This document shows, one piece after another, positions 37,701 through 50,636 of a stretch of DNA of 64,000 nucleotides. The stretch covers positions 16,790,392 to 16,854,391 of the forward strand of contig NC_080734.1 in NCBI RefSeq assembly GCF_019097595.1, written 5' to 3'. Every line of letters begins with the position of its first letter. Positions within the stretch are counted from its first letter, which is position 1. The notes beneath the pieces were generated by a model. It saw only the letters and a program-made list of their open reading frames with translations. It searched no databases and was not told the origin of the DNA. The position numbers were made by a program, and so were the translations under genes. This DNA comes from Hemibagrus wyckioides (taxonomy: Eukaryota > Chordata > Actinopteri > Siluriformes > Bagridae).

Positions 37701-40700
37701 TCCTCCTTAACATCAGCAAGACTAAGGAGCTGGTAGTGGACTTCAGCAAAAAGCAGGAGAGGAACTACCAGACCCCTGTGATCAACAAGAGCCCAGTGGA
37801 GAGAGTGGACAGCTTCAGATACTTCGGTGTTCACATCATGCAGGACCTGTCATGGTTCAGTCACATCAACACTGTGGTGAAAAAGGCCTGGCAGCATCTC
37901 TTCCACCTCAGATGCTTGAGAGACTTTAAACTACCCGCTAAAGTGCTTAGGAACTTTTACTCCTGCACTATAGAGAGCATCCTGACAGGAAACATCACAA
38001 CCTGGTTTGGGAACAGCTCCATGCAGGACAGACAAGCTCTTCAGAGGGTGGTGCGATCAGCTGAGCGCATCATCCGTACAAAGCACCCTTACCTGCACTC
38101 AATTTACAACTAGCGTTGCTGGACCAAGGCCAGGAAGACTTTAAAGATGTCCTACACTTTAAAGATGGACAATAACACTGCTGAAATCATCTCATTTCAC
38201 TCCAGGACCATCCCGTACTGCTACTCTCTGCACATTGCACAAACTTTACATAGTTTTGTTATTTATTACAGTTGTTTACATTTTACATTTTTAAACATAT
38301 TCTATATTCTATATACCTATTCTATATACATATATTCTATATACTGTACATATTATACTTTACCTTATTCTATTTATATTTTATTTTACCTACTGTAAAA
38401 ATTTTAGTTTTTATATTTTATCTTTTTCTTTTTCCTGTCCTTATTCCTTTTTCCTTTTCAAGGGACAAAACAGTCGTGTAAGCATTTCACTGTATATCAT
38501 ACTGAGTACAATTATGTATGCGACAAATAAAACTTGAATTTGAATTTGTTATTTCCATTGAAGGACACTGTAGAAGTGTTTTACCCACCTGTCTGGTCAC
38601 CCTGCTGAGCTCCACAGCAATGTCGCCTCCTGAATTACCAATTCCAATCACAACCACTCTCTTGTTCCGCCATTCATCTGCAGTCTTATAGTCGCGACTG
38701 TGGAAGTATTTCCCCTTGAAAGTGTTTATACCTGAAGTAAAGATTTTTAATAACAATATCTAAATGTATTTAAATCTGTTTTTTATTTAATGCCTAATAC
38801 ACCATGTGAAGAAACAGTATTTGCTGACGTTGCTCAATTGTTCACTTCTGCATATGACTCCCATGAGTTACTCATGTCAGGACTATGCCAACTGTGAGAC
38901 ACACAGACAATTAATAGCAGTAAGAGGCATGAAAATGATATGAATAAGATTTTCAGGCTTTCTTTTAATACTGTTGGTATTGGAGGTGCATCAATCCATC
39001 CATTTTCTGTACCGTTTATCCTACACAGGAATAGTTACAGAGAGACACATGACACATGGGGGTGAATACACCTGTTAAATATTGTTGGCAGGTGTTTAAA
39101 GATAAATCCAAGTGCAAACATTTGCACGTGGACTTTGTAACCATATCTTTAGCTCACTCTTTCCTCTTTCATTGACCACTTTCCTCAGCTACTCTATGCT
39201 GGTCCCATAATGTCAGTGTTATTAGTGAGTAAATTAACTGAACAGAAATATTAAGTTAGAATATTATCCCAGCAAGGCTTGACAGTAAACCTTTCGAGGT
39301 AATTGTCCTTCAGATGACTAAAGCTGTTCAGTAACTTTTCTGAAAGCTTGGGTCATGTTTCCCAAAACTTTTAACAATACGGCTTTATAAATTAAAAAAA
39401 TCATTTGTCTTGATTAAACTGAAAAGCATATCGAATGAGATATAGATAAGTTTTTTTTAAAAAAAGGTGAATTATCAAATAAAGCTTTTAAAGCAACCCA
39501 TTTAAGTAAAAGTGATTGAGATCAGAGCCACGTGAAACGCTGCCAATTGTCATGACGCTGAGTGCGCATCATGATGTCTGTGCACGAGTGTCAATGAACT
39601 TTTCGGTGCTGTAAGACTGCTGTAGTTGTCTGTCCTTACACTCCTATTTGATATTTCAGTTGTTTAAATGTTTTTCCATGTCAAAGAATCGCAAACAGTC
39701 GAGCCCTGCACAGCATGCAAGAAGGAGAGGAATGAGGTGTAACACTGGGCTGCGCCACATAAAAATCATAGCTACGAGATGAGTGACTAAAAAATAAGGG
39801 GAGATTGTAGGGATAAGAGGTAAATAGCTGATGTGATCTTTTTGACCAGATGTATGAAGGCATGGTACACCAGATAATCTGTTTTATATTTTAATTCCCA
39901 CACCAGTATTTTGCAGTTTTTAGTAGAAATATCTTAATCTACATATTCTATATATTCCTAAATCAAGCACAAGTGAAAAAGATGCTATTCTGCTCTTAAG
40001 GTAGACCTGTAAAAAAATTAACTTAAAATACACATACATTTGAACCAGCCTTTTCAATTTGCACAATTAATAAATAAACAAATTCCACAGTTTAGTATAA
40101 TGTGGATACTGTAGCAATTATATAACAATATTAACATTGCCCTTGCCAACTGATAACCTGCAGTTGTTAAAACAGTAACACAATCTACTATGCCAAAGGG
40201 CATTTATTATGTTGTTGTTCATCTAAAGCTACAGAGGCTTCATGTATGTTTCAAATACTGCTCATTAAAGACTTTTGATGCTGTACCTGGAAAATCTTTC
40301 AGAGGAAGATTAGGGTGACAGTGGTGTCCGGTGCAGACAAACACAGCATCAAACACATGTTTCTCTCTCTTCCCATCCTGGTCTTCTGTCTCAATGTCCC
40401 ACTGACCAGACTGAGCAAAATCTGGTCTTTGATTGACATTAAGTACTTTCGTCTGAAACATATACACATATCTGCAGTAAGAGAAGGGCAGTTTCTTTTC
40501 CAGACTTTAAAACATGTGCAATATACATAACCTGTAAGACATTAACAGTTAATGAAACATAAACTATGGTCCAAGTTTAACACAGTATTTAATCAAATGG
40601 CTGGAGAAGGTTAGTAATAAAGTTGCACTAATTGCCTGCTGACCTGCAAGCGGATATAGCGCCTGAGCTGGAAGTGATCAGCATACATGTGAAAGTAGTC

Positions 40701-41102
40701 CATAATGTAAGAATTGTGCATGTAGTTTGGGAAATGAGCTGGAATGGGGAAATCGCTGAAACACATCATTTCCTTTGAGGTGTTGATGATCACTGAATGA
40801 TAGATGCTGGCCCTGTCAGACTCAGGATTCTCCTGGATGGGGAAAGTATGTGAAGACAAGGTTTCTGTGTCTTAATCTTTCAGTCACATGCATGTTTTAA
40901 GTTTATGCTTAAATGTAGGACATATTTATATATTCATTAAAACATAATAGACATTGAAGCTTCATCCAACCTTAAACCTCCAGAGTCCTCCAATGTCATC
41001 ACTGCTTTCGAAGCACACTGGCTCCAGACCTTCATCCAAGCAACACTTAATGCAGGTCAGTCCAGAGCTTCCTCCTCCGATCACAGCAACTCGCCGAGCC
41101 AT
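34712..41102 (-). CDS. fmo5-like: Flavin-containing monooxygenase, intact copy A2
   Basis: Near-identical paralogue of the copy at 7460-13554, with the same function and membrane location. Coding exons on the minus strand: 41102-40971 (132 nt), 40832-40644 (189), 40452-40287 (166), 38731-38589 (143), 36603-36407 (197), 35869-35514 (356), 35336-35264 (73) and 35141-34712 (430). All have GT-AG ends and consistent phase, again giving 561 aa with the same FAD, FMO-signature, NADPH, FATGY and C-terminal anchor motifs. By eye it differs from A1 at about a dozen coding positions, for example Arg to Ser and Ile to Ser near the start of the last exon, Glu to Gly and Arg to Ser in exon 8, and Ala to Pro in exon 6. 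Intron 5 carries a LINE and intron 1 a hAT element that A1 lacks. FMO5-type is likely. Confidence 0.92.
36075..36316 (+). mobile_element. tRNA-derived SINE in fmo-A2 intron 6
   Basis: Orthologous to 9104-9325 in A1: it begins GGGGGCAATGGTAGATCAAG and ends in an AATAAAGGC-type tail. The neighbouring A1-specific SINE is absent here. Confidence 0.75.
36884..36969. repeat. Near-perfect ~38-bp inverted repeat (hairpin) in fmo-A2 intron 5
   Basis: The left arm 36884-36921 (starting AAAAGCCTACCTACAGT) is mirrored at 36930-36969 with only a 2-base difference, around an 8-base loop. A1 has a single arm at the equivalent position (about 9950). Confidence 0.9.
36990..38548 (+). mobile_element. 5'-truncated CR1/L2-like LINE in fmo-A2 intron 5
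   Basis: The plus-strand ORF 37151-38113 (320 aa) covers the reverse-transcriptase core: [39 protein letters not shown], then [10 protein letters not shown] with the catalytic DD pair. Upstream sequence continues the RT N-terminus with a stop near 37045. The 3' end is a short ACTTGAATTTGAATTTG repeat, typical of these LINEs. No endonuclease is present, so it is 5'-truncated. A1 lacks it and gives the empty site (GCATTTG next to AAATTATTTC). It is antisense to the host gene. Confidence 0.88.
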
Positions 41103-41196
41103 ACTGCTTCTTCTACATGCAGACAATCGGATGTAGAATTAAAGGCTTTATAATGAAAGTAAATGAAACTAAATAGTCATCATGATCATGCTAGAG

Positions 41197-43520
41197 CAGT
41201 GGTTCTCAACCTTTTGCAACTGACATCCCCCCCCCAAACCTGTCCTGTAATGTGGCACCCCCCCCATTATAGATAGATAGATAGATAGATAGTTGTTTTT
41301 TTGTCTCTTTTTTTGCTTTTAAAACATATACAAGGACAATAGTGGAACACGCCCTTAATTTATCTAAAATGTTTCTAAATAATATAAAACTAATTACATG
41401 TAATGTGATGTGATGTAATATGCCAACTGGAACTTGGGTGTGTTTCGCTAACCATGCTACTGTGAATTAGTTGGAAACCTGCGCTTGCTTATTTTTACAA
41501 AGAAGCGTGAAGCGTGATGATATTTATTTTTTATTGCCATCAGTTTTGAAAACCCCGACTCGCACAAATAAGTTGATGCAAATGGAAGCAGTAATTTAAC
41601 TGCTGCGTCAGACAGCTGAGGATATTCAGTCATCACACTCAACCAAAATGAAGGCAGAGAGCAAGAGCTATAGAGATGTCTCAGTCTGGTGTCGCTCTTT
41701 AATTCAACTAACTGCTCTTCCATGTCAATTGATAGATCTTTTCCTGGGCAGCTAAAGGGGTCTCTGACCCAAGCAAACGAACTGAAATCCTCACTGAAAT
41801 AACGGACAAATTGTTTTTTCAGACAATCAACATGCTGAGTGACTGTACTGATCAAAGAGGAGATATCTATTCCTGTGTCTTGCACACAATCAGCGAAGTT
41901 GGGAAACATTTCAACATTTTTATTCATCAACTTTTATTCATGCCAAAGATCCAACTTGCCAACGAATGCACTGATTTTTTCTGAATGAAGCAAAATGTTT
42001 GCATTTCTCCCTTACATCGACATGTTTAACACATTCAGCCTTTCAAAAATGTCTATAATGTATGACAACAATGCTAACCACAGAGGGTCGTCCAAGTAAC
42101 ATGCAAGGTCGGACTTTGCATCAACTAGAAGCGCCTTCACTTCTGTTCGCAATTCGTAGAGGCGATGTAAAATCCGACCTCTGGAGAGCCAGCGCACCTC
42201 AGTGCTCGTGTTCGGCTCCCATTTCCTGACAAAGCAGGGAAAACAAGCGTGAATTTAATGGCCGTGCTTTAATGAAATTGACCATTTGCACTGCCTGCTT
42301 TAAAACAGATTCGAGAGACTCGGGCATTTGCTTTGATGCAAGAGATTTGCGATGAATCATACAGTGGGTCCAATTGGCTAATGGGGCTAACTGCAGGACA
42401 CGAGTGACCAGGCCGCTAACCCTCCCAGTCATGGAACGCGCCCCATCTGTGCAAATCCCAACACAGCTACTCCATGACATGCCTGCAACCTGTATAAACT
42501 CATCCAAAACACCAAATAGTGCTTCGCCAGTTGTATGCGCTGGAAGAGACAGACAGAAAAGAATGTCTTCCTCAATGTTGCCATTTGTAATATATCTGAC
42601 ATAGGTTAGCAACCGCAACATCAGTTGTCTCATCGAGCTGCAGTGCATAGTACTGGCTTTGCATGATGTTAGCAAGCAACTGCTCCTTAATGTCATTTGC
42701 CATGTCAGAATGGTGTCATTAGAAAGGGGGATGTTACCAATCTGTTGTGCGGGAGTCTCACCAAACATGACCTGGCAGATATCTCTTTAGCAGCAGGTAA
42801 AATAAGCGCCTCGGCAATTGTGTGAGATTTTCCTAACATAGCAACCTGTTATGAGATGTCGTAGGACGCTTCTAGGCACTTGTTTGACACTGTTGTGTGT
42901 TTGCTGATGGTGTGTTTCTGCTGTGTAAGGCAAGATAACTTTAATTTGAAAAATGTTTGTCTTTGAGTTGTGGGTGTTTAGTTTCTTTAACCTGCATGGC
43001 TTCATGCTATCATTTGCCAGCAAATCTGCTCATATTACACATTGGGGCAGCGGTTCAACATCTGTCCCAGCCACTGTAAAGCCAAACTGAATATAGCTCT
43101 CATCATATTTTCTTATTTTAGACTTTTTAGCTGATGGTGCTGACGACGGACCATCGCCACAACTCCTTTTAGCACGTGTGATGAAGTTATCCATGTTAAC
43201 TCGACTGATATCTCTGATCTTCTGACTCGTGTCTGCACTGCAAGCTATACATAAAACGTGCGCTTAAGCTCCGCCTCTCCAGCTCAGAAAGAAAATGCAA
43301 ATGGAGAATCCCTGTAAACGTGCCTTTAAAATATTTTTAATGATAATTATTTTATAATATTTTTTTAATTCTATTTTTTTTTAATTTAATACATTTAAAA
43401 ATATAGTTTTTTTTTTTTTATAGGTTTTTCATTTTTATGCACATTACAATTGAAAAGCAGTAAAATAAAAAAATAAAACTGAGTACCAAAATGAATACTT
43501 GACTGTGGATTTCTCTTGGA
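41197..43520 (-). mobile_element. ZBED5-like hAT transposon remnant in fmo-A2 intron 1
   Basis: The left end CAGTGGTTCTCAACC (41197) is a typical hAT terminus and follows TGCTAGAG (41189-41196). The minus strand holds transposase pieces from an ATG at 43194 (MDNFITRAKRSCGDG) through 42768-42199 (CTDGARSMTGRVSG, HCMIHRKSLASK), 42197-42012 (RWLSRGRILHRLYELR) and 41930-41457, whose end (LLPFASTYLCESGFSKL) is the hAT C-terminal dimerisation region. Frameshifts and stops interrupt it. I recognise ZBED5/SCAND3-type hAT. No right terminal repeat is visible, so the right edge is set by comparison with fmo-A1 (similarity resumes at about 43536). Confidence 0.8.
41226..41292 (+). repeat. Poly-C runs and ATAG microsatellite
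   Basis: Two C runs and about five ATAG units near the left end of the hAT element. Confidence 0.85.
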
Positions 43521-43639
43521 AACGATTTGCCGATTTGACATCAGTGTAACCCCGATTTCTTTAGTGCTGTGCATTTAATACAACTACACCGAGTAAATAA
43601 ATAGCAATGAGAAAGACTGAATTTGAGACACAGACTTAC

Positions 43640-43843
43640 ATTACTGCCGAGATATCAAGGAAAGATATCCTTCAAAAATTACACACCAACTGTTTTTGTG
43701 AAACTTCCTAGACTGCGAAAGGGCAGCGCCAAGAATATGGTGCTGTTTGATTGGCCAAACGATTTAAACCCCGCCCTTAAACAAACTCGTAATTCCTACA
43801 TGGAAACACAAGGTCTGCCTGACAAGTCCATGTGACTGTCTTA
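43640..43843 (-). promoter_or_regulatory. Proposed non-coding exon 1 and promoter of fmo-A2
   Basis: Copy of the block at 15437-15640: donor GTAAGT at 43639-43634, CCAAT at 43754-43750 and GC box at 43776-43769 on the minus strand, all unchanged. Conservation of the whole block in both copies supports a role, though recent duplication alone could explain it. Confidence 0.5.
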
Positions 43844-44317
43844 AAAGTCTTAAGTTCAAATTCTTTTCATTCTATAGTGTAACAACAGCACAATCCCCAC
43901 AGCTCTGGTGTGAGTAGAGCATTGCAAGGTACTTCATATACTGGTTCATCTTATTCATAGAAACACACATATCTCATTAAAAACATTTTTAGTAAATTTA
44001 GAATGGTGATATGAATGTTGTGAGTAACCACACAAAGTTATGTGTGTTGTGTTAAATACAACTGCATATTCTTTGACTGTTATGAGAATTGCATTATACT
44101 GAATACAACCATTTTCTTTTGATCAATTAATATACAGATGTACAATTGTTATGAGAGATGTGCATTTTCCTCCACAAAACTCTATAGACAATGTTTTAAA
44201 TTCAAGAACTGTTTTCTTCTTGACAAGTGAATACGCCTGCATGTTGACTGATCTAAAGAAAACACTTGTATATCCAGTAGAGTAAAACTCATTGTGATAA
44301 GAAGTGCTACTTACTGC

Positions 44318-44540
44318 AGTCATATGAGGATGGGTTCCCTTTTGAGTCTGGTTCCTCTCAAGCTTTCTTTCTCATACCATCTAAGGGAGTTTTTCCTTGC
44401 CACAGTCTCCACAACTGGGGATGATTTTGAACATCTAGGATTTTTGTACTATGTTTGTTATGTTCTGTAAAGCTGCTTTTAGACAATGTCCATTGTTAAA
44501 AGTGATGTACAAATAAAATTGAATTGAATTGAATTAAATC
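44318..44540 (+). repeat. Teleost retroposon ending in GAATTGAATTG
   Basis: Duplication-block copy of 16115-16340, with a few differences. Confidence 0.65.
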
Positions 44541-44599
44541 ACTTGTTGAATTCTGATGAACGTGGATGACCAATATCCCAAGTATGAGTGTACTGAAAG

Positions 44600-45321
44600 C
44601 TGTCAAGAGTATATGTACACAGTGTTTAAATTTAACAGCTGAACTCTTGACACTGAATGCAAAACAATCTTTTCTCTTTAGGAAAACAGAAAAAAGCAGG
44701 CAGTACATAAAACCTGACCCAGTAACAACAAGTTTTTGAACAACATATTTTGCTCAAATATGTTGATTTCACATGCCAGTGAATATTCTGGAATAAACTC
44801 TTGACGTAAACACACCAGATTTATTGATGTGATTTCAATGATCCGGATAGAACAGCGCAAAACAGGGGTCCAAGTTGATTCAAGTCCCTGCACATAGTGC
44901 TTGTATAACAAATACATGGTTATTAATTATAAAGCATGCCTTGGTCTTTCAGTTACCTTTGTTCTTTAAGTTACCTTTAATATTTTAACATGGTCTGTTT
45001 TTAACCCAAGCCCTCACTGCAGTCATAGTCCTTTCTTGCTTGTATACCTCCAGAGTGCCCATTCATCTAGATTTTTTCTGAATCAATGCCAATATCAGCA
45101 CAACTAATTGGTTTAAAACTCAGCAACATTAATGGTTTAAAATGATCAGACAAAGTCCAGTCTTCAATTAAAAAAATAAAAGAATAAAAAACTTGCAGTT
45201 CACCAGTGGTCACATGCCAATTTTTCTTTTGTGCAGAATTACCATTTTCAGGTATTTAATGTGTAGAACACATCCTACATGAATGCAAATCTTTAGAGCA
45301 GACTATGTTATACAGGCAATA
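44600..45321. repeat. FMO-array spacer 1, third copy
   Basis: Similar to 16430-17280 and 20430-21615, with internal gaps. It ends at the stop codon of psi-D exon 9. Confidence 0.65.
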
Positions 45322-45770
45322 CTATATACTGAAGAAAGGTTTATTTCTCTTCTGCAATTCAGTGAGAGCAAAAATCAGCATCACCCCTCCTGCCAGACCC
45401 AGCCAGTAGTGTAGTGTTGAAGTTTTGTCCTCTGGAATGGGGCGTGTCTTGAATGGCCAGGTTACACGCTCCCACTGGGTGAAGATGGCCTGACGCGCTC
45501 CGCCCCACCGACCCGGCCCACTCAGCCTAAACTTGTGCGGTGTGCAGGGACCAAACCCAAACCAGGATCCATCAAGAACAACCACAAGAGGTTGGGATGC
45601 ACACCGATTTCCTCTGCAATGGAATCCAAGTAAGTGATATAGTCCATCTTGAGAGCAGCTGTAATTAGACTAGAGCGTCTGTGAAATATTAAAAGGCAGA
45701 GAAAAGAGAACATGAAAAATGAGAGCTAACATCTGAAGGTAAACACTGTACATATATCAGTATATATATA

Positions 45771-46770
45771 CACTACTCACAAAAAGTTAAGGATATTTGG
45801 CTTTTGGGTGAAATTTATGGAAAATGTAAGTTCACACTACAGTGATATTATATCATGAAAGTAGGGCATTTAAGTAGAAGCATGCAATAGTGATTTCCTC
45901 ATCTCAAACAATTTATTGAAACAGAAGCCAACAACAGTGGTGGGTATACCACAACAAAAAATGCCAATGTCTCAATAATTTGTCATGTGCCCTTGACCAT
46001 CAATTACAGCTTGGCAGCGTTGTCTCATGCTGTTCACGAGTCGACTTATTGTCTGCTGAGGCATGGCATTCCACTCTTCTTGAAGGGCGGTGCTCAGGTC
46101 ATTGAGGTTCTGGGGTGCAGGGTTACGAGCCTCTACACGGCGACTCAGATGATCCCATAGGTTTTCTATGGGATTCAGTTCTGGAGAAAGTGCAGGCCAG
46201 TCCATCTGAGGTACCCCAGCCTCCAGCAGCCGTTCCCTAATGATGCGACCTCAATGAGCTGGAGCATTGTCATCCATGAAGATGAAATTAGGCCTGTGTT
46301 ATTCATGCAGGGGCACAATGACTGGATTAATGATGTTATTCAGGTAGTATTGGCTTGTCACTGTACCATTCACAAGATGTAGGGCAGTTCTGTATTGGGT
46401 AGACACACCTGCCCTGACTGTAACACCACCACAACAGTTTCTGATGCATAGCGCTCTCCTTGATGTCTCCAACATCATTGGTGGCCATCATTTCTGCTCA
46501 ACATGAATCGAATATACCAATTCTAATTGAACCAGAAAATTTATTGGTCGATTCATGGATCAAACACCAGTTGTGAATTTTGCCATTAAGCACCTTGTTA
46601 GAGTACAGCAAGTTATGCAAAAAAGTACTGAAACACTGAACAGTTGGACATGTGCATTCAAAGTGTAGAGAAGGTCAAATGAAGTTCACCTGTAAAGGTT
46701 ATAGTGCATTTTAGGTGCATCCTGAAATTTAACCCGAAAGCCGAATATCCTTAACTTTGTGGGAGTAGTG
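45771..46770 (-). mobile_element. Tc1-like element with ~45-bp imperfect terminal repeats
   Basis: The ends CACTACTCACAAAAAGTTAA and, in reverse complement, CACTACTCCCACAAAGTTAA are flanked by TA on both sides. The minus-strand piece 46205-45972 reads DWPALSPELNPIENLWDHL, the third catalytic-acid region of Tc1 transposases, and QQTISRLVNSMRQRCQAVI. At 1.0 kb it is shorter than a complete ~1.3-1.6 kb element and has stops. It is absent from psi-C. Confidence 0.88.
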
Positions 46771-48439
46771 TATGTTTAACAAAATCACCTTTTCATATTC
46801 CAGTCTTTCTCAGTGATTTTGTGCATTACTGATACATAAGGAAGTTGGTTTAAACCTTTAAGAAAAGAGTGAACATGTTGTTTTAAGATCTTTTTCAAGA
46901 TATTTTTTCAGACATTCAGGACTCACCATTAAGCTACTTTACTTACTTTACTACATATGCTACAAAACATATTAATCAGTATTTATTTCTCTCAAGCTAT
47001 CAGTAAACAATTTTGCATTATTATCAGCCACTCAACGAATCATTGTTCTTTGATAACTGTTCTAAAGGCTAGATAAGATAAAGTAACATAAGCTTTCATT
47101 TCAGTTGATTTTGTAAGAAACTTTTGGCCGTGTGTTACATTTTCTCCCCGGTCTGCAATACCTGCAAAGACCCGAGTGGCCCATCGTGCCTGTAGTTCCA
47201 TTTTAGGGATTAGAGGTCCCGAAGCTCTGATTAATCCTATAAAGGCCATTGTGGGGTGCTCTAGTGACAGAGGGAAAACTCCTTTGTAGAGGCTCACTTT
47301 CCCCACAGGGTCGCTGTTCTGTGAGGTGAGTAAGAATGGGAAGCTTGCCTTGTATCCTGTACAGGAATCTATCCCTTCTTCAACATCCTCATTATCAAAT
47401 ACAACAGTTGAGCCTCTGAACTCTCGCACGTTTGGTTTCACCTGCAGACCTCCTTAAAGGATGCGTCCTGGTAGGTCATCATTAACAATGGTACGTTGGC
47501 TGAGTATCCTGCAAGAGAAGTGCTGAACAAGCTGCTATTGTATGCTTTGCTAGCTCAGCTAATAGTAGGAAGATTAATGCGGAATCATGAAATGATAACT
47601 ACAATAATCTATTAAGGAGACCTATAAATATTTTACTAGATTTTAGTATATACTGTTGTGTATTTTGGAATTTAGTGCTCATGCCTAAGAATAAAGCCTT
47701 TATTAAACCATGCCATGAAATCAGGTGTTGTGGTGATAGGCTGTTTGTTCCACTGTACCTGTGGCAAGGCTGCAGTCCGTACAGCCTGTGGTTAAATTTC
47801 TGATTGTAAGATCTCTCCACTGCCCAGCTGAGAAGAGCTTGAGGAAACAGTTGCAGGAAAAGAGTGTTCAGATGTGTAACCCTGTTCATATCCCAAGGCA
47901 GGCCACCAGTAGACATACGGCCCACCACCCATACTCCTTCACTCATGCTCAGAAGTCTTTGAGGTAAAAATATACTGGATTAGATGTGGTATGGGTGTGT
48001 TTGTAGAAACAACAAAGAAGATCATTAACACTCTGAATGTAAATAGATAAACTAAAACATTAAGCAGCCTTGCCTAACTTAGGGTTTTCCAGCAGAACAT
48101 TGCTCCTACCATCACACTTATTTCTGCATGCTTGTTTTCTACTCACCGTGCATTCTGGTGTCATTACTTCCCTAAGTAAATAGCACTTTCACGTTATGTG
48201 AAACAAAATGTGAGACTCTTGAGACTAGGCCACCTTCTATTGCTTCTTCCATTGCCCTGACTCTTGCATGCACATTGCATCTGCTTTTGATGTGGACAGG
48301 AGATAGCACATGCACTCTGTCTGTGGCTAGGCAGCCTCATACACAGCAGGGCATGGTGCACTATGTGTTTTGTGACACTAAAACAAGGGCATCCAATCTT
48401 AACTGCAAAGGGCTGGTGTGGGTGCAGATACCCGAAAGC

Positions 48440-49998
48440 TCCACGTCTTCTCTGCACTACTCAACCCTCTGACTCCACCTGCTCCATCCTCCCTGACCGC
48501 CGAAGATTTTGCCACTTTTTACACAGAGAAGTTGCCCCAACTTCATCTACATTACACAGTCAGGACTCAGCTACTCCTTCATTGAAGAATCTCTCAAGCA
48601 CAGCAGCAGAAGAGGTTTTGCAAATCATCCAGTCCTGCAATTCTACCACCTGCCCACTGGATCCAATCCCTTCCACTATGCTCCAGACCATCTCGCCTGA
48701 CCTCCTGCCCTTTATCACCACAGTCATCAATGGATCCATACCATCTGGTCATGTACCAACTGCCTTTAAGAAAGCAAGGGTTATCCCCATACTAAAGAAA
48801 CCTGCTCTGGATCCCTTAGACATCAGTAACTATAGACCGGTATCACTATTCTCGTTTCATTCAAAAATTCTCGAACGCATTGTTTATAATCAGCTGTCTG
48901 ATTATCTCCTGCAGAATAACCTCCATGATCCCAACCAGTCTGGCTTCAAAGCAGCACATTCCACAGAGACTGCCCTTTTGGCGGTCACTGAGAAACTACA
49001 TGCTGCTAGATCAGCCAAGCTGTTATTGGTCCTCATCCTCCTCAACCTTTCTGCAGCATTTGACACAGTTAACCACAAGACTCTCTTGTCTACCCTCAGG
49101 AGTCTTGGAATCTGTGGAACAGCATGGGAATGGTTTGATTCCTACCTGGATGTTCGCTCATATCAGGTAACATGGAAGGGATTGACACCTGCTCCAAGCA
49201 GACTCTCTACTGGTGTCCCACAAGGCTCAGTACTTAGTCCTCTCTTTTTCTCCCTCTACACTTACTCACTTGGCAAAGTTATATCCTCACATGGATTTTT
49301 ATACCCTTCTATGCCGATGACACCCAACTTATCTTCTCTTTCCCTCCCTCAGATACCATGGCTTCTGCTCGGATCTCAGCATGTCTGCTGGACATTTCAT
49401 TTTGGATGACAGCTCATCAGCTGAAACTCAATCCCAGAAAAACTGAACTGCTGGTCATCCCAGGTGGTTCACCCCCAGCCCAGGATGTTGCATTATCTCT
49501 GAACAACTCAATGATATCTCCCTTCGGCCACTGCTCGCAACCTTGTGGTAACCATAGACAATCAACTGTCCTGTTCCTCCAATGTTGCTAATGTGACATG
49601 CTCTTGTTGGTTTCTTCTGTACAACATCAGAAGGATTCAACCATTTCTATCCACACAGGCTACTCAAGTGCTTGTTTGGTCTCTGGTCATTTCGAGACTG
49701 GACTACTGCAACTCTTTACTGGCATTCTTTACTCTGAATGCAATTCGTCCACTGCAAATGATCCAAAATGCAGCTGTCCGGGTTGTTTTCAATTTGCCTA
49801 AGTTCTCCCAACCACCCCATTGCTGCGTTCCCTTCATTTGCTTCTGGTAGCTGCACGCATCAGATTCAAAACACTGACACTTGCCTACAGTACAAAGCCA
49901 AGAATGGACCAGCCCCATCTTACCTCAAAGATCTTATTACTCCTCGCACTGCATCTCGCTCCCTCAGATCCACTAGCAATGCCCGACTGGTTCCTTTG
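48440..49998 (+). mobile_element. 5'-truncated CR1/L2/Rex-like LINE in psi-D
   Basis: The plus-strand ORF at 48363-49409 carries the reverse-transcriptase region: DISNYRPVSLFSF, NQSGFKAAHSTETALL, LNLSAAFDTVNHKTLLSTL, STGVPQGSVLSPL. A YADDT box occurs in another frame near 49311-49325. The C-terminal part (SLVISRLDYCNSLLA; AKNGPAPSYLKDLITPRTAS) continues in further frames to about 49998. There is no endonuclease, and frameshifts make it inactive. It replaces the FMO exon 3-5 region relative to psi-C. Confidence 0.87.
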
Positions 49999-50265
49999 TA
50001 AGTTTGCCACTTGATATAGTGTACATCACAAAGGCTGGCCATATTTTAGTTTTTTATATGACTAGTTTTTAGCATAGGTGAAATTTCAGTTTATTCCACT
50101 AATCATTTTTAGCATAACCCCCGGCCTATATTCTGGATTTCTTTGTGACTTATGTGAATTTAGTCTCAAACCTGTTTTAGACAAAGCATTAATCGCTGTA
50201 GACTTTTTCATTCAGATAATCTTCAAGACCTTGTGAGAACAGTGTTTGTGAGTATTCTAGATTCA

Positions 50266-50457
50266 TTCATTCATCCATTGTCTATACCCGCTTATTCCTT
50301 GGACTCCTAGGGTCATGAGGGTCTGCTGGAGCCTATACCAGCGCACATAGGGCGAATGGCAGGGGTACACCCTGGACAGGTCGCCAGTCCATCGCAGGGC
50401 CACACATAGACGAACAACCACACACACTCACTCCTATGGGTAATTTAGAATTACCAC
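50266..50457 (+). mobile_element. Short retroposon with 12-bp target-site duplication
   Basis: Flanked by ATTCTAGATTCA on both sides (50254-50265, 50458-50469). The psi-C locus has one uninterrupted copy. The insert contains CCAGTCCATCGCAGGGCCAC, a block common in teleost SINE or LINE tails. Another copy begins at about 63967 and runs off the right edge. Confidence 0.85.
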
Positions 50458-50636
50458 ATTCTAGATTCAATAGTCTTACAAATCTCCCCCTTGCGCTGCG
50501 AGCCAGGCTGTGCAGTATGTGTGGCGTCACTTCTGCATCTGTTCTGCTTTGGTCTTTCTTTGTTTATGTAGCATGTGTTTTTGTTTTAATTCATCTCCCA
50601 TCTCTGCCCCTTTCTTGTCATTCCTCTTTCGTTCTT

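Noticed and set aside
37151..38113. A 320-aa open frame as a host gene
   Set aside because: It has reverse-transcriptase motifs and a LINE 3' tail, is absent from the paralogous intron, and is antisense to the host gene.
41457..42768. A domesticated ZBED5-type host gene
   Set aside because: The frames are broken by stops and shifts, and the element sits in a recent insertion with a hAT end, so a decayed transposon is simpler.
48363..49409. A 348-aa open frame as a novel gene
   Set aside because: Reverse-transcriptase region of a truncated LINE. The YADDT box is out of frame.
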